Assembly (NCBI RefSeq): GCF_042676065.1 | Contig: NZ_JBHTJO010000001.1 | Location: 1,860,001 to 1,924,000, forward strand | DNA length: 64,000 nt | Direction of reading: 5' to 3' | Source of the DNA: Methyloligella solikamskensis | Lineage (GTDB): Bacteria; Pseudomonadota; Alphaproteobacteria; Rhizobiales; Methyloligellaceae | Shown: positions 42,822 to 51,511 of the stretch, one piece after another | Position numbering within the stretch: position 1 is the stretch's first letter | How the letters are laid out: each line of letters opens with the position of its first letter | Position numbers and translations under genes: made by a program | The notes under the pieces: model-generated | Told to the model about the DNA's origin: nothing | Databases searched by the model: none | What the model saw: the letters and a program-made list of their open reading frames with translations, nothing else

Positions 42822-45260
42822 TTAGTGCGCGGTGAGGCCCGTGGAGGGGTCTTCGTTCTTCGGCGGAACGACCTCCTTGCCCTCGCCGCCGTCCTCAGAC
42901 CATTCGATCCGCTGGGGCGGATGCACCAGGGCCAGAGGCACGACTTCGTCCATGCGCGACACCGTCTTGATATCGAGCTTGTTCTTAATCTCGTCCGGGA
43001 TCTCCGTGAGATCCTTGGCATTCTCCTCCGGGATGATCACCGTCTTGATGCCGGCCCGAAGCGCTGCGAGCAGCTTCTCCTTCAGGCCACCGATGGGCAG
43101 CACCCGGCCACGGAGCGTGATCTCGCCGGTCATGGCGACATCGCGGCGGACCTTGATGCCGGTCATCAGCGAGATGATCGCCGTCACCATGGCGACACCG
43201 GCAGACGGCCCGTCCTTCGGGGTCGCGCCCTCGGGCACGTGGACGTGAATGTCCCGCTTCTCGAAGAGCGGCGGCTCGATGCCGAACTCGACGGCGCGTG
43301 AACGCACATAGGCGCTCGCGGCCTGAATCGATTCCTTCATCACGTCGCGCAGATTGCCGGTAACGGTCATCTTGCCCTTGCCGGGCATCATGACGCCTTC
43401 GACGGTCAGGATCTCGCCGCCGACTTCCGTCCAGGCGAGACCGGTAACGACGCCGACCTGATCCTCCAGCTCCGCCTCGCCGTAGCGATATTTCGGCACG
43501 CCGAGATAGTCCTCGAGATTCTCTCTGGTGATCTCGATGGAGGTCTTGTCCGAGGTCAGCAGCTCCTTCACGGATTTCCGGGCCAGCTTGGCCAGCTCGC
43601 GCTCCAGATTCCGCACGCCCGCTTCGCGGGTGTAGCGGCGGATCATCTCCATCAGCGCGGCATCGTCGAGGGTCATCTCATCCTCTTCGAGGCCGTGAGC
43701 CTTGATCTGGGCCGGCAGCAGATGCCGGCGGGCGATCTGCACCTTCTCCTCTTCCGTGTAGCCGGCGAGCCTGATGATCTCCATACGGTCCAGTAGGGCC
43801 GGCGGAATGTTTAGGGTGTTCGCCGTCGTCACGAACATCACGTTGGACAGGTCGTAATCGACCTCCAGGTAATGGTCGTTGAAGGTGTTGTTCTGCTCCG
43901 GATCGAGCACCTCGAGCAGCGCCGAGGCCGGATCGCCGCGGAAGTCCGCGCCCATCTTGTCGATCTCGTCCAGCAGGAAGAGCGGATTGGTCTTCTTCGC
44001 CTTCTTCATGGACTGGATGACCTTGCCGGGCATGGAGCCGATATAGGTCCGCCGGTGACCGCGGATCTCCGCCTCGTCACGGACGCCGCCCAGGCTCATG
44101 CGCACGAACTCGCGGCCCGTGGCCTTGGCGATGGAACGGCCAAGCGAGGTCTTGCCGACGCCGGGTGGTCCGACCAGGCAGAGGATCGGTCCCTTCAGGG
44201 CGTTGGTCCGGTTCTGGACGGCCAGATATTCGACGATGCGATCCTTGACCTTCTCCAGGCCGAAGTGATCCTCGTCCAGGACGTTCTGGGCGTCGTCGAG
44301 ATCGCGCTTGACCTTGCCCTTCACACCCCACGGGATGCCCAGCAGCCAGTCGAGATAGTTGCGGACCACGGTGGCCTCGGCCGACATGGGGCTCATCTGG
44401 CGGAGCTTCTTCAGCTCGGCCATGGCCTTCTCGCGGGCTTCCTTGGAGAGCTTGGTCTTCTCGATCTTCTCCTCGAGCTCGGCCAGGTCGTCGCGGCCTT
44501 CCTCGCCGTCGCCGAGCTCCTTCTGGATCGCCTTCATCTGCTCGTTCAGGTAGTACTCGCGCTGCGTCTTCTCCATCTGACGCTTTACGCGGCTCCTGAT
44601 CTTCTTCTCCACCTGGAGGACGGAGATCTCGCTCTCCATTAGGGTGAAGACGCGCTCCAACCGCTCGGAGACCGAGGTGATCTCGAGGACCTGCTGCTTC
44701 TCGGAAATCTTGATGGCGAGATGGGAGGCGATCGTGTCGGCCAGCTTCGAGTAGTCCTCGATCTGGTTCAGGGTCGCCAGCACCTCCGGCGAGATCTTCT
44801 TGTTGAGCTTCACATAGCTCTCGAACTGGCTGATCACGGACCGAGCCAGCGCTTCGATCTCGTCCTCGGTGCCCATCTCCTCCTCGACCGGGGAGATCTT
44901 GGCTTCGAAATACTCTTCCTTGTCGGTGAAGGAGTCGATCTCCGCCCGCTTCGTGCCCTCGACCAGCACCTTCACGGTGCCGTCGGGCAGCTTCAGCAGC
45001 TGCAGGACGGAGGCCAGCGTGCCGACACGGTAGATGCCGTCGGCGCTCGGCTCGTCGTCATTGGCGTTCTTCTGCGCGGCAAGCAGGATCTGCTTGTCGG
45101 CGCGCATCACCTCTTCCAGGGCCGCAATGGACTTCTCGCGTCCGACGAAGAGCGGAACGATCATATATGGGAAGACTACGATGTCCCGCAGCGGAAGCAC
45201 GGGATAGATCTCCTGCCCGCCGCCTGTTTCGAAGTCTTGGGTTTCGGTCTGGTCAGTCAT
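42822..45260 (-). CDS. lon: ATP-dependent protease Lon
   Basis: Cytoplasmic AAA+ serine protease for misfolded and regulatory proteins. The 812 residues have a LON substrate domain (about 20-215), Walker A GPPGVGKTS, Walker B LFLLDEID, and the protease domain with catalytic serine in DGPSAGVAM and lysine in LKEKLLAA. It starts at 45260 (MTDQTETQD); an in-frame ATG 49 codons upstream is unlikely. A heat-shock-type promoter and a terminator frame it as a single unit. Confidence 0.97.
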   Translation of the reverse strand: MTDQTETQDFETGGGQEIYPVLPLRDIVVFPYMIVPLFVGREKSIAALEEVMRADKQILLAAQKNANDDEPSADGIYRVGTLASVLQLLKLPDGTVKVLVEGTKRAEIDSFTDKEEYFEAKISPVEEEMGTEDEIEALARSVISQFESYVKLNKKISPEVLATLNQIEDYSKLADTIASHLAIKISEKQQVLEITSVSERLERVFTLMESEISVLQVEKKIRSRVKRQMEKTQREYYLNEQMKAIQKELGDGEEGRDDLAELEEKIEKTKLSKEAREKAMAELKKLRQMSPMSAEATVVRNYLDWLLGIPWGVKGKVKRDLDDAQNVLDEDHFGLEKVKDRIVEYLAVQNRTNALKGPILCLVGPPGVGKTSLGRSIAKATGREFVRMSLGGVRDEAEIRGHRRTYIGSMPGKVIQSMKKAKKTNPLFLLDEIDKMGADFRGDPASALLEVLDPEQNNTFNDHYLEVDYDLSNVMFVTTANTLNIPPALLDRMEIIRLAGYTEEEKVQIARRHLLPAQIKAHGLEEDEMTLDDAALMEMIRRYTREAGVRNLERELAKLARKSVKELLTSDKTSIEITRENLEDYLGVPKYRYGEAELEDQVGVVTGLAWTEVGGEILTVEGVMMPGKGKMTVTGNLRDVMKESIQAASAYVRSRAVEFGIEPPLFEKRDIHVHVPEGATPKDGPSAGVAMVTAIISLMTGIKVRRDVAMTGEITLRGRVLPIGGLKEKLLAALRAGIKTVIIPEENAKDLTEIPDEIKNKLDIKTVSRMDEVVPLALVHPPQRIEWSEDGGEGKEVVPPKNEDPSTGLTAH

Positions 45261-45423
45261 ATTAATCCTGTCGGCAGTCCATTTGCGATGGTGGGCGGCG
45301 GCAATGGTTCGGCCTTGCACTCGCCCTTCGGTGATCCTCCCCCAGGATCGGGTTCCGCGAACATGTCCCGGCTGGCACCGGGATCGGACAGGCGGGGTAC
45401 GCGCCAATCATCCACGGCTGTGT

Positions 45424-45453
45424 TAAATGGCGACCACGAAGCGCGAATTCAAG
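45424..45453 (-). promoter_or_regulatory. Heat-shock (RpoH) type promoter for lon
   Basis: On the minus strand CTCCTTGAA carries the -35 CTTGAA (45448-45453), and 15 bases later CGCCATTTA (45424-45432) matches the sigma-32 -10 consensus CCCCATtTa at all but one base. lon is a classic heat-shock gene. The match in both boxes and spacing makes it one of the best regulatory sites in the window. Confidence 0.75.
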
Positions 45454-45470
45454 GAGACCGCCGGGGAAGC

Positions 45471-45496
45471 GAGATCGGGGTTTTCGCCCCGATCTC
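45471..45496. terminator. Perfect hairpin between clpX and lon
   Basis: GAGATCGGGG (45471-45480) pairs with CCCCGATCTC (45487-45496) around a six-base loop. On the minus strand GCTTCCCC follows, without a T-run. It likely marks the 3' end of the clpX message, by termination or as a processing barrier. Confidence 0.55.
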
Positions 45497-45609
45497 ATGT
45501 GCTTAGACGGCGAACAGCAGACGAGTGCACATGTCGCGCCGCGTTTCCGCCATGATGGCGGGGATTCGGCGCCAGCAGCAAGTGTTTACGGGCGTGTATA
45601 CCCGCGTCT

Positions 45610-46875
45610 TTAGGCGCTGGTGCCGAGTTCCTCGTGACGCTCGGAGTAGATCCGCAAGGGCCGTGCCTTGCCTTCGACCACCTCCGGGCTGATGACCACT
45701 TCCTCGACGCCCTGCATGCTCGGCAGCTCGAACATGGTGTCGAGCAGGATACCTTCCATGATGGAGCGCAGGCCGCGGGCACCAGTCTTCCGCTCGATCG
45801 CCTTGCGGGCGATGGTGCGGAGCGCCTCCTCGGCGAAGGAGAGCTGAATGTCCTCCATCTCGAAGAGCCGCTGATACTGGCGGACCAGAGCGTTCTTCGG
45901 CTCGGTCAGAATCTGGATCAGCGCATCCTCGTCGAGATCGTCCAGCGTGGCGATGACAGGGACACGGCCGATGAATTCCGGGATCAAACCGAATTTCAGC
46001 AAATCCTCCGGCTCGACCTCCTTCAGGATGTCGCCGGTGCGGCGCTCGTCGACACTGCCGACCTTGGCGCCAAAGCCGATGGAGGTGGAGCGGCCCCGGC
46101 CGGAGATGATCTTCTCAAGACCGGCGAACGCGCCGCCGCAGATAAACAGGATGTTGGTCGTGTCCACCTGCAGGAATTCCTGCTGCGGGTGCTTGCGTCC
46201 CCCTTGCGGCGGGACAGCTGCGACCGTGCCTTCCATGATCTTCAGAAGCGCCTGCTGCACGCCCTCGCCCGACACGTCGCGCGTGATCGAAGGGTTGTCG
46301 GCCTTGCGGCTGATCTTGTCGACCTCGTCGATATAGACGATGCCGCGCTGGGCACGCTCCACATTGTAATCGGCCGACTGAAGAAGCTTCAGAATGATGT
46401 TCTCGACGTCTTCACCGACATAGCCGGCCTCGGTCAGAGTCGTGGCGTCGGCCATGGTGAAGGGCACGTCGAGGATGCGGGCGAGCGTCTGGGCGAGCAG
46501 CGTCTTACCGCAGCCCGTGGGTCCGACCAGCAGAATGTTCGACTTGGCGAGCTCGACATCCCCGTTCTTGCCGGAGTGGTTGAGCCGCTTGTAGTGGTTG
46601 TGGACGGCGACGGAGAGGACGCGCTTGGCGTAGTCCTGACCGATGACATAGTCGTCGAGCACCTGGCAGATCTCGACCGGCGTGGGGACGCCGTCGCGAG
46701 ACTTCACCAGCGAGCTCTTATTCTCCTCGCGGATGATGTCCATGCAGAGTTCGACGCATTCGTCGCAGATGAACACGGTCGGTCCAGCGATCAGCTTGCG
46801 AACTTCGTGCTGGCTCTTGCCGCAGAAGGAACAGTAGAGAGTGTTTTTGGAGTCGGTTCCGCTCACCTTGCTCAT
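45610..46875 (-). CDS. clpX: ATP-dependent Clp protease ATPase subunit ClpX
   Basis: AAA+ unfoldase that feeds substrates to ClpP. The 421 residues begin with the zinc-binding domain (CSFCGKSQ and CDECVELC, about residues 16-44). Walker A GPTGCGKT, Walker B IVYIDEVDKI and the ClpP-docking loop region near ISGRGRSTSIGFGA follow. It lies downstream of clpP but 326 bases away, so it probably also has its own promoter. Confidence 0.97.
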   Translation of the reverse strand: MSKVSGTDSKNTLYCSFCGKSQHEVRKLIAGPTVFICDECVELCMDIIREENKSSLVKSRDGVPTPVEICQVLDDYVIGQDYAKRVLSVAVHNHYKRLNHSGKNGDVELAKSNILLVGPTGCGKTLLAQTLARILDVPFTMADATTLTEAGYVGEDVENIILKLLQSADYNVERAQRGIVYIDEVDKISRKADNPSITRDVSGEGVQQALLKIMEGTVAAVPPQGGRKHPQQEFLQVDTTNILFICGGAFAGLEKIISGRGRSTSIGFGAKVGSVDERRTGDILKEVEPEDLLKFGLIPEFIGRVPVIATLDDLDEDALIQILTEPKNALVRQYQRLFEMEDIQLSFAEEALRTIARKAIERKTGARGLRSIMEGILLDTMFELPSMQGVEEVVISPEVVEGKARPLRIYSERHEELGTSA

Positions 46876-47201
46876 TCGCCTATCCAGTTCTTAGCTGCTG
46901 CTATTGCAGACGGAAACGGTCAGCCTGCGATGATTCGGCCTGTTATCCTTGCATGAAAGTTCCCGTTTCGGGGAAGGATATCAATCTGGCGACCCCCACC
47001 ATACCGCAATCTGATCATGGTAGGTTTCAGGGATCAAGGATTGATTAATCGGGTGCTTCCGACTGTCGCCGGCCGCATCCAGGCTTAACCAAGCCACTCT
47101 TTCAGAAGGAAAATCCGCGCCACCCGCATCTGCCGGCGGAGGGGGCTTTTGCCGGTCCGAACCCGCTTCAGCGACGATGCGCCCGCTGGGGCGCGCCTGC
47201 G
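46876..47201 (-). other. 326-base spacer between clpP and clpX
   Basis: No gene seen. On the minus strand, after the clpP stop, there is a GCGCCC-GCTG-GGGCGC hairpin (47179-47194) without a T-run, then GGCTT-GGTT-AAGCC, and closer to clpX the small palindrome TTCCCCGAAACGGGAA. I found no clear promoter, though clpX expression would need one if the first hairpin terminates. Confidence 0.5.
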
Positions 47202-47843
47202 TTATTCGCTGGGCGTGGTGGACTGCTCGAGCACTTCGCGCTTCTGAATCACCTCATCGATGATTCCGAAGTTCTTCGCGTCCTCTGCAGTCATGAAGTA
47301 GTCACGATCCAGCGTCCGTTCAACGGTCTCGTATTCCTGGCCCGTGTGCTTCACGTAGATATCGTTCAGCCGCTTCTTCATCTTGATGATGTCCTCGGCG
47401 TGACGCTCGATATCCGAGGCCGTGCCCTGGAAGCCGCCGGAGGGCTGATGCACCATGACGCGGGCATTGGGAAGCGCATAGCGCTGGCCCTTCTCGCCGG
47501 CCGCCAGAAGGAGCGAGCCCATGGAGGCCGCCTGACCCGTGCACAGCGTCGCCACGGGCGGTCGGATGAACTGCATGGTGTCGTAGATCGCCATGCCCGA
47601 GGTCACCACGCCGCCCGGCGAGTTGATGTACATGGAGATCTCTTTCTTCGGATTCTCCGCTTCCAGGAAGAGGAGCTGGGCGATGATCAGGGACGCGATG
47701 TTGTCCTCGATCGGCCCGGTCACGAAGATGATCCGCTCCTTCAGCAGGCGCGAGTAGATGTCGTAGGCCCGCTCGCCGCGATTGGTCTGCTCGACCACCA
47801 TGGGAACGAGGGTGTTCATCTGGATTTCCATCGGGTCTGACAT
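47202..47843 (-). CDS. clpP: ATP-dependent Clp protease proteolytic subunit ClpP
   Basis: Serine protease forming the double-heptamer chamber used with ClpX or ClpA. The 213 residues have the catalytic serine in GQAASMGS (S107) and histidine in MVHQPSGG (H132). ATG codons at residues 1, 5 and 9 are all possible starts; the N-terminal propeptide varies in the family. It follows tig and precedes clpX, the standard order. Confidence 0.97.
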   Translation of the reverse strand: MSDPMEIQMNTLVPMVVEQTNRGERAYDIYSRLLKERIIFVTGPIEDNIASLIIAQLLFLEAENPKKEISMYINSPGGVVTSGMAIYDTMQFIRPPVATLCTGQAASMGSLLLAAGEKGQRYALPNARVMVHQPSGGFQGTASDIERHAEDIIKMKKRLNDIYVKHTGQEYETVERTLDRDYFMTAEDAKNFGIIDEVIQKREVLEQSTTPSE

Positions 47844-48045
47844 CGTTCGTCCCTGGTTCGCTGAATGATCGGAATGTCCCGGCGGATCCGCCGGCTTCGG
47901 ATTGGTCGCCCTTGCCAGCGGTCTCCCGAAAACGGGAATCGCTGCAAGGCCTGCAACGTGTTCGGCTACACCATATGGGAAGGAGCCGGCAAGGGTAACA
48001 GGGGGCCGGCTCTTTCCTTAATCGAGATTGCCCTAATCGATCTCG

Positions 48046-49449
48046 CTAGTGGTCGTGATCATGATCGTGGTCATGGTCGTGATCGTGGTCATGGCTGTGA
48101 GGCGCCATGCCGCCGTCCAGGCCTTCGTATAGCTCCTCGGCGGAGACCTTCTTCTCGTTCACCTTGGCGAGCTCGGCGATGTAGTCGATCACCTTGTCCT
48201 CGTAGAGGGGCGCGCGGACCTCGTTCAGGGCCTGAGGATTGTTGCGGTAGTACTCGTAGACCTCCCGCTCCTGGCCCGGGAACTGACGGATGCGCTCCAG
48301 CAGCGCCTGGTTCACCTCGTCGTCGGTGACCTGGATCTCGTTCTTGCTGCCCACTTCCGACAGGAGCAGACCGAGGCGGACCCGGCGCTCGGCGAGCTCG
48401 CGGTATTCCTTCTTCGCCTCCTCCTCGGTGGTGCCTTCGGCCTCGAAGCTCTTGCCGTGATGCTCGATGTCGTGGGTCACCTGATCCCAGATGGCCTTGA
48501 ACTCGTTCTCCACCAGCTCTTCGGGAAGCTGGAAGTCGTGGGCCTCGTTTAGCTTGTCGAGCATCTGGCGCTTGAGCTTCATGCGTGAGGCGCCCTTGCG
48601 GTCCTCCTCGAGGCGGACCTTCATCATCTCCCGGAGCTTGTCGACGGACTCAAGGCCGAGCCCCTTGGCGAACTCATCGTCGAGCTTCGGCTCTTCCGGC
48701 TTGCCGACTTCCTTGACCTTCACCTCGAAGACCACCGGCGCGCCGGCAAGGCTCTTTTCCGGATAATCCTCCGGGAAGGTGACCTCGACATTCTTCTCGT
48801 CGCCGGCCTTGAGGCCGATCAGGCCTTCCTCGAAGCCGGGGATGAAGCGGTTGGAGCCCAGCACGAGCGGCGCGCCTTCGGCCTTGCCGCCTTCGAACGG
48901 CTCGCCGTCCTTCTTGCCGACGAAGTCGATGGTGACCTGATCGCCCTCTTCCGCGGCGGCGTCCTTGGCGACGTAGTTCACGTTCTGCTGGCGCAGGCGA
49001 TTGAGCGCCTCGTCCACCTCGTCCTTGGTGACCTCGGCCACCGGGCGCTCCAGCTCGAGCTTCTTGAAATCCATCGGCTCGAAATCGGGGATCACCTCGA
49101 AGGACATGGTGTAGGCGAGGTCTGCATCGCATTCGAAGATCTTGTTGATCTCGGTCTCGTCCTCCGGCAGCGCGATCTTCGGCTGATAGGCCGGCTGCTC
49201 CTCGCGGTCGGCGAGCGCCTTCTGGCTCGCTTCCGTCACGGCCTGCTGGACGATCTCCGCCATCACCGAGCGGCCATAGACCTTCTTCAGATGAGTTTTT
49301 GGCACGTGGCCCGGCCGGAAGCCCTTGAGCTGGACTTTGCCCTTCAGCTCGTCGAGACGCTGATCGAGCTTCTGCTCCAACTCGTCGGCGCCGATGACGA
49401 CCTTCAGTTCGCGGCGCAGGCCTTCGTTCGTGGTTTCGGTGACATTCAT
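48046..49449 (-). CDS. tig: Trigger factor with His-Asp repeat tail
   Basis: Ribosome-bound chaperone and prolyl isomerase. The 467 residues have an N-terminal ribosome-binding domain with the GFRPGHVPK signature (about residues 42-50), an FKBP-type domain (about 160-245, with GDQVTIDFVGKKDGEPFEGG) and a C-terminal chaperone domain. The protein ends in a run of alternating His and Asp (HDHDHDHD) of about 15 residues, encoded by imperfect six-base DNA repeats. I start at 49449 (MNVTETTNEG), the normal family start. Confidence 0.96.
   Translation of the reverse strand: MNVTETTNEGLRRELKVVIGADELEQKLDQRLDELKGKVQLKGFRPGHVPKTHLKKVYGRSVMAEIVQQAVTEASQKALADREEQPAYQPKIALPEDETEINKIFECDADLAYTMSFEVIPDFEPMDFKKLELERPVAEVTKDEVDEALNRLRQQNVNYVAKDAAAEEGDQVTIDFVGKKDGEPFEGGKAEGAPLVLGSNRFIPGFEEGLIGLKAGDEKNVEVTFPEDYPEKSLAGAPVVFEVKVKEVGKPEEPKLDDEFAKGLGLESVDKLREMMKVRLEEDRKGASRMKLKRQMLDKLNEAHDFQLPEELVENEFKAIWDQVTHDIEHHGKSFEAEGTTEEEAKKEYRELAERRVRLGLLLSEVGSKNEIQVTDDEVNQALLERIRQFPGQEREVYEYYRNNPQALNEVRAPLYEDKVIDYIAELAKVNEKKVSAEELYEGLDGGMAPHSHDHDHDHDHDHDHDH
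48048..48095 (-). repeat. Tandem hexamer repeat coding the trigger factor tail
   Basis: Successive imperfect copies of CATGAC/CACGAT-type hexamers encode alternating His-Asp at the C-terminus of trigger factor. Such a repeat could change length by slippage. A metal-binding role is suggested by composition only. Confidence 0.7.
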
Positions 49450-49536
49450 TCTGGCTGACCTATTGCTGACATCCGCCGGCGCCCGGACGGGTGCCTGCGG
49501 AAAAGCGGAAATTCGTGAAGCCTCGTGATTTGCGGT

Positions 49537-49621
<85 letters not shown>

Positions 49622-49742
49622 AAAGTAAGGATCGGCTCGTTACTGACGCGCGCTATATCACAGCGTTCGAGCCGACGGCTAGCCCGAAGCTAACGCGATT
49701 TGCCGCTTCCGGTTCGAACCGCTTCTCGTCTAGCATTACCGG

Positions 49743-50378
49743 ATGATGCCAGTTCGCCTCACGATCGCTTCTTCGATCATTGTCGGTGCCCTCATGTTGG
49801 GCAGCTCTCCAGGCTCGCCTTGGGCCGACCCCGTCGGCGAGGTGCGAGAGGTCCGCAAATCCGCCGAGGTCATTCCCCCCGAGAAGACAGCAGTTGCCGC
49901 CAAGCCCGGCGAGCCGGTGGCCGAGGCCGACACGCTTAGGACAGGCAGTGATTCCAGACTCCAAGTTGAGTTCGTCGACAACAGCATGCTCGTGCTCGGA
50001 GCGAGCGCTGAGTTGCTGGTCGACAAATACGTTTATGAGGCTTCCGCTGAGAGCGGAAGCGCGGTCCTTCAGGCGGCGCAAGGAGCCTTGCGTTTCGTCT
50101 CAGGGCGGCTGGAGCCCAAGGGCGAGATTTCGATCGATTTGCCCGTCGCCCATATCGCCCTTCGAGGCACGGAATTGTGGGCCGGTCCGAGCCGTGGCGT
50201 GACCGGCATCCTTCTTATCAAAGGCAGAGTCGAGGTCAGCAATGAAGCTGGTAGCGTGATCCTCTCGGAGCCAGGACAGGGAACCAATATCGAGTCTGCG
50301 AACGTTGCGCCGACCGCTCCCTCCGTCTGGCCGGAGGCTCGGGTGGAGGAAGCCCTGTCCACAGTTGCGCTTCCCTAG
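49743..50378 (+). CDS. Secreted FecR-domain protein
   Basis: A 211-residue protein with an N-terminal signal peptide (hydrophobic about residues 7-25, likely cleaved after SPWA). One FecR domain follows (about 60-170), marked by DNSMLVLGASAELLVDKYVYE and LPVAHIALRGTELWAGPS. It lacks the cytoplasmic part and transmembrane helix of true FecR anti-sigma regulators, and no sigma factor or TonB receptor gene is near. Function unknown; it is probably periplasmic. It lies 85 bases before cysK. Confidence 0.82.
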   Translation: MMPVRLTIASSIIVGALMLGSSPGSPWADPVGEVREVRKSAEVIPPEKTAVAAKPGEPVAEADTLRTGSDSRLQVEFVDNSMLVLGASAELLVDKYVYEASAESGSAVLQAAQGALRFVSGRLEPKGEISIDLPVAHIALRGTELWAGPSRGVTGILLIKGRVEVSNEAGSVILSEPGQGTNIESANVAPTAPSVWPEARVEEALSTVALP

Positions 50379-50463
50379 TCGTCGGCGGGAACCAAGCTCA
50401 CTTGCCGCAGGTGGCCGGCCTAAAGTACGTTGCCGCTCCACTCACCAAGCGGGAAGCGGTCTC

Positions 50464-51498
50464 TTGAATTACAAGGACGGGATCATCGAGGCGATCGGCG
50501 ACACACCGCTGATCAAGCTGAAGCGCGCATCGGAGGAAACCGGCTGCACGATCCTCGGCAAGGCCGAGTTCATGAATCCGGGGCAGTCGGTAAAGGACCG
50601 GGCGGCGCTGTTCATCATTCGCGACGCCATGAACAAGGGCCAGCTCAAGGCTGGCGGCACGGTGGTCGAAGGCACGGCGGGCAATACCGGGATCGGGCTT
50701 TCCCTCGTCGGCAACGCCATGGGCCTCAAGACGGTGATCGTCATCCCCGAGACCCAGTCCGACGAGAAGAAGGACATGTTGCGGCTGTCCGGCGCAACGC
50801 TGATCGAAGTGCCGGCGGTGCCTTACAAGAACGACAACAACTACGTGAAATATTCCGGGCGCCTGGCCGAGGAGCTGGCCAAGACCGAACCGAACGGCGC
50901 GATCTGGGCCAACCAGTTCGATAATGTCGCGAACCGGCAGGGCCATATCGAGACCACGGCGGTCGAGATCTGGGATCAGACCGACGGCAAGGTGGACGGC
51001 TTCATCTGCGCGGTGGGCACGGGTGGCACGCTTGCCGGCGTCTCCATGGGGCTGAAGGAGAAGAATCCGGACGTCACCATCGGTCTCGCCGATCCCATGG
51101 GCGCGGCCCTGTACAACTTCTATGAGCATGGCGAGCTGAAGTCGGAAGGCTCCTCCATCACCGAGGGAATCGGCCAGGGGCGGATCACCGCCAACCTGGA
51201 AGGGGCCGAGGTCGACACGGCCTTCCAGATCCCCGATGCGGAGGCCCTGCCCGTCGTCTTCAGCCTCCTGAAAGAGGAAGGTTTGTGCCTCGGGGGCTCC
51301 AGCGGCATCAATGTCGCCGGCGCCATCCGGCTTGCCCGGGAGATGGGACCAGGCCACACCATTGTCACGGTGCTTTGCGACTACGGCACCCGCTACCAAA
51401 GCCGGCTGTTCAATCCTACCTTCCTCAAGGAGAAAGGCCTGCCCGTGCCGGAGTGGCTCGACGGCGCGCCGGCTGAGGTTCCGAGCGTTTTCGTTTAA
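50464..51498 (+). CDS. cysK: Cysteine synthase, O-acetylserine sulfhydrylase family
   Basis: PLP enzyme making cysteine from O-acetylserine and sulfide. The 344 residues start at a TTG (LNYKDGIIEAIGDTP), since no ATG fits; upstream ATG codons give unrelated residues. The PLP lysine is in NPGQSVKDRAA (K44), with GTAGNTGIG and the phosphate-binding GTGGTLAG loop further on. The length and the NYKDGIIEA start match the alphaproteobacterial branch. sseA follows by 13 bases. A cystathionine beta-synthase-like activity cannot be ruled out. Confidence 0.9.
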   Translation: MNYKDGIIEAIGDTPLIKLKRASEETGCTILGKAEFMNPGQSVKDRAALFIIRDAMNKGQLKAGGTVVEGTAGNTGIGLSLVGNAMGLKTVIVIPETQSDEKKDMLRLSGATLIEVPAVPYKNDNNYVKYSGRLAEELAKTEPNGAIWANQFDNVANRQGHIETTAVEIWDQTDGKVDGFICAVGTGGTLAGVSMGLKEKNPDVTIGLADPMGAALYNFYEHGELKSEGSSITEGIGQGRITANLEGAEVDTAFQIPDAEALPVVFSLLKEEGLCLGGSSGINVAGAIRLAREMGPGHTIVTVLCDYGTRYQSRLFNPTFLKEKGLPVPEWLDGAPAEVPSVFV

Positions 51499-51511
51499 TG
51501 GATTTTCCTGG

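Larger units (their letters stand above)
45261..45609 (-). other. 349-base spacer between clpX and lon
   Basis: No gene seen. On the minus strand it contains, in order, an imperfect inverted repeat CATGTGC/GCACATG (45496-45502, 45527-45533), a perfect hairpin (45471-45496), a heat-shock-type promoter (45424-45453) and a lon leader of about 155 bases. Confidence 0.7.

Noticed and set aside
51311..51511. Upstream 67-codon extension of sseA
   Set aside because: Overlaps the end of cysK in another frame and has no rhodanese similarity; the ATG at 51512 is the family start.
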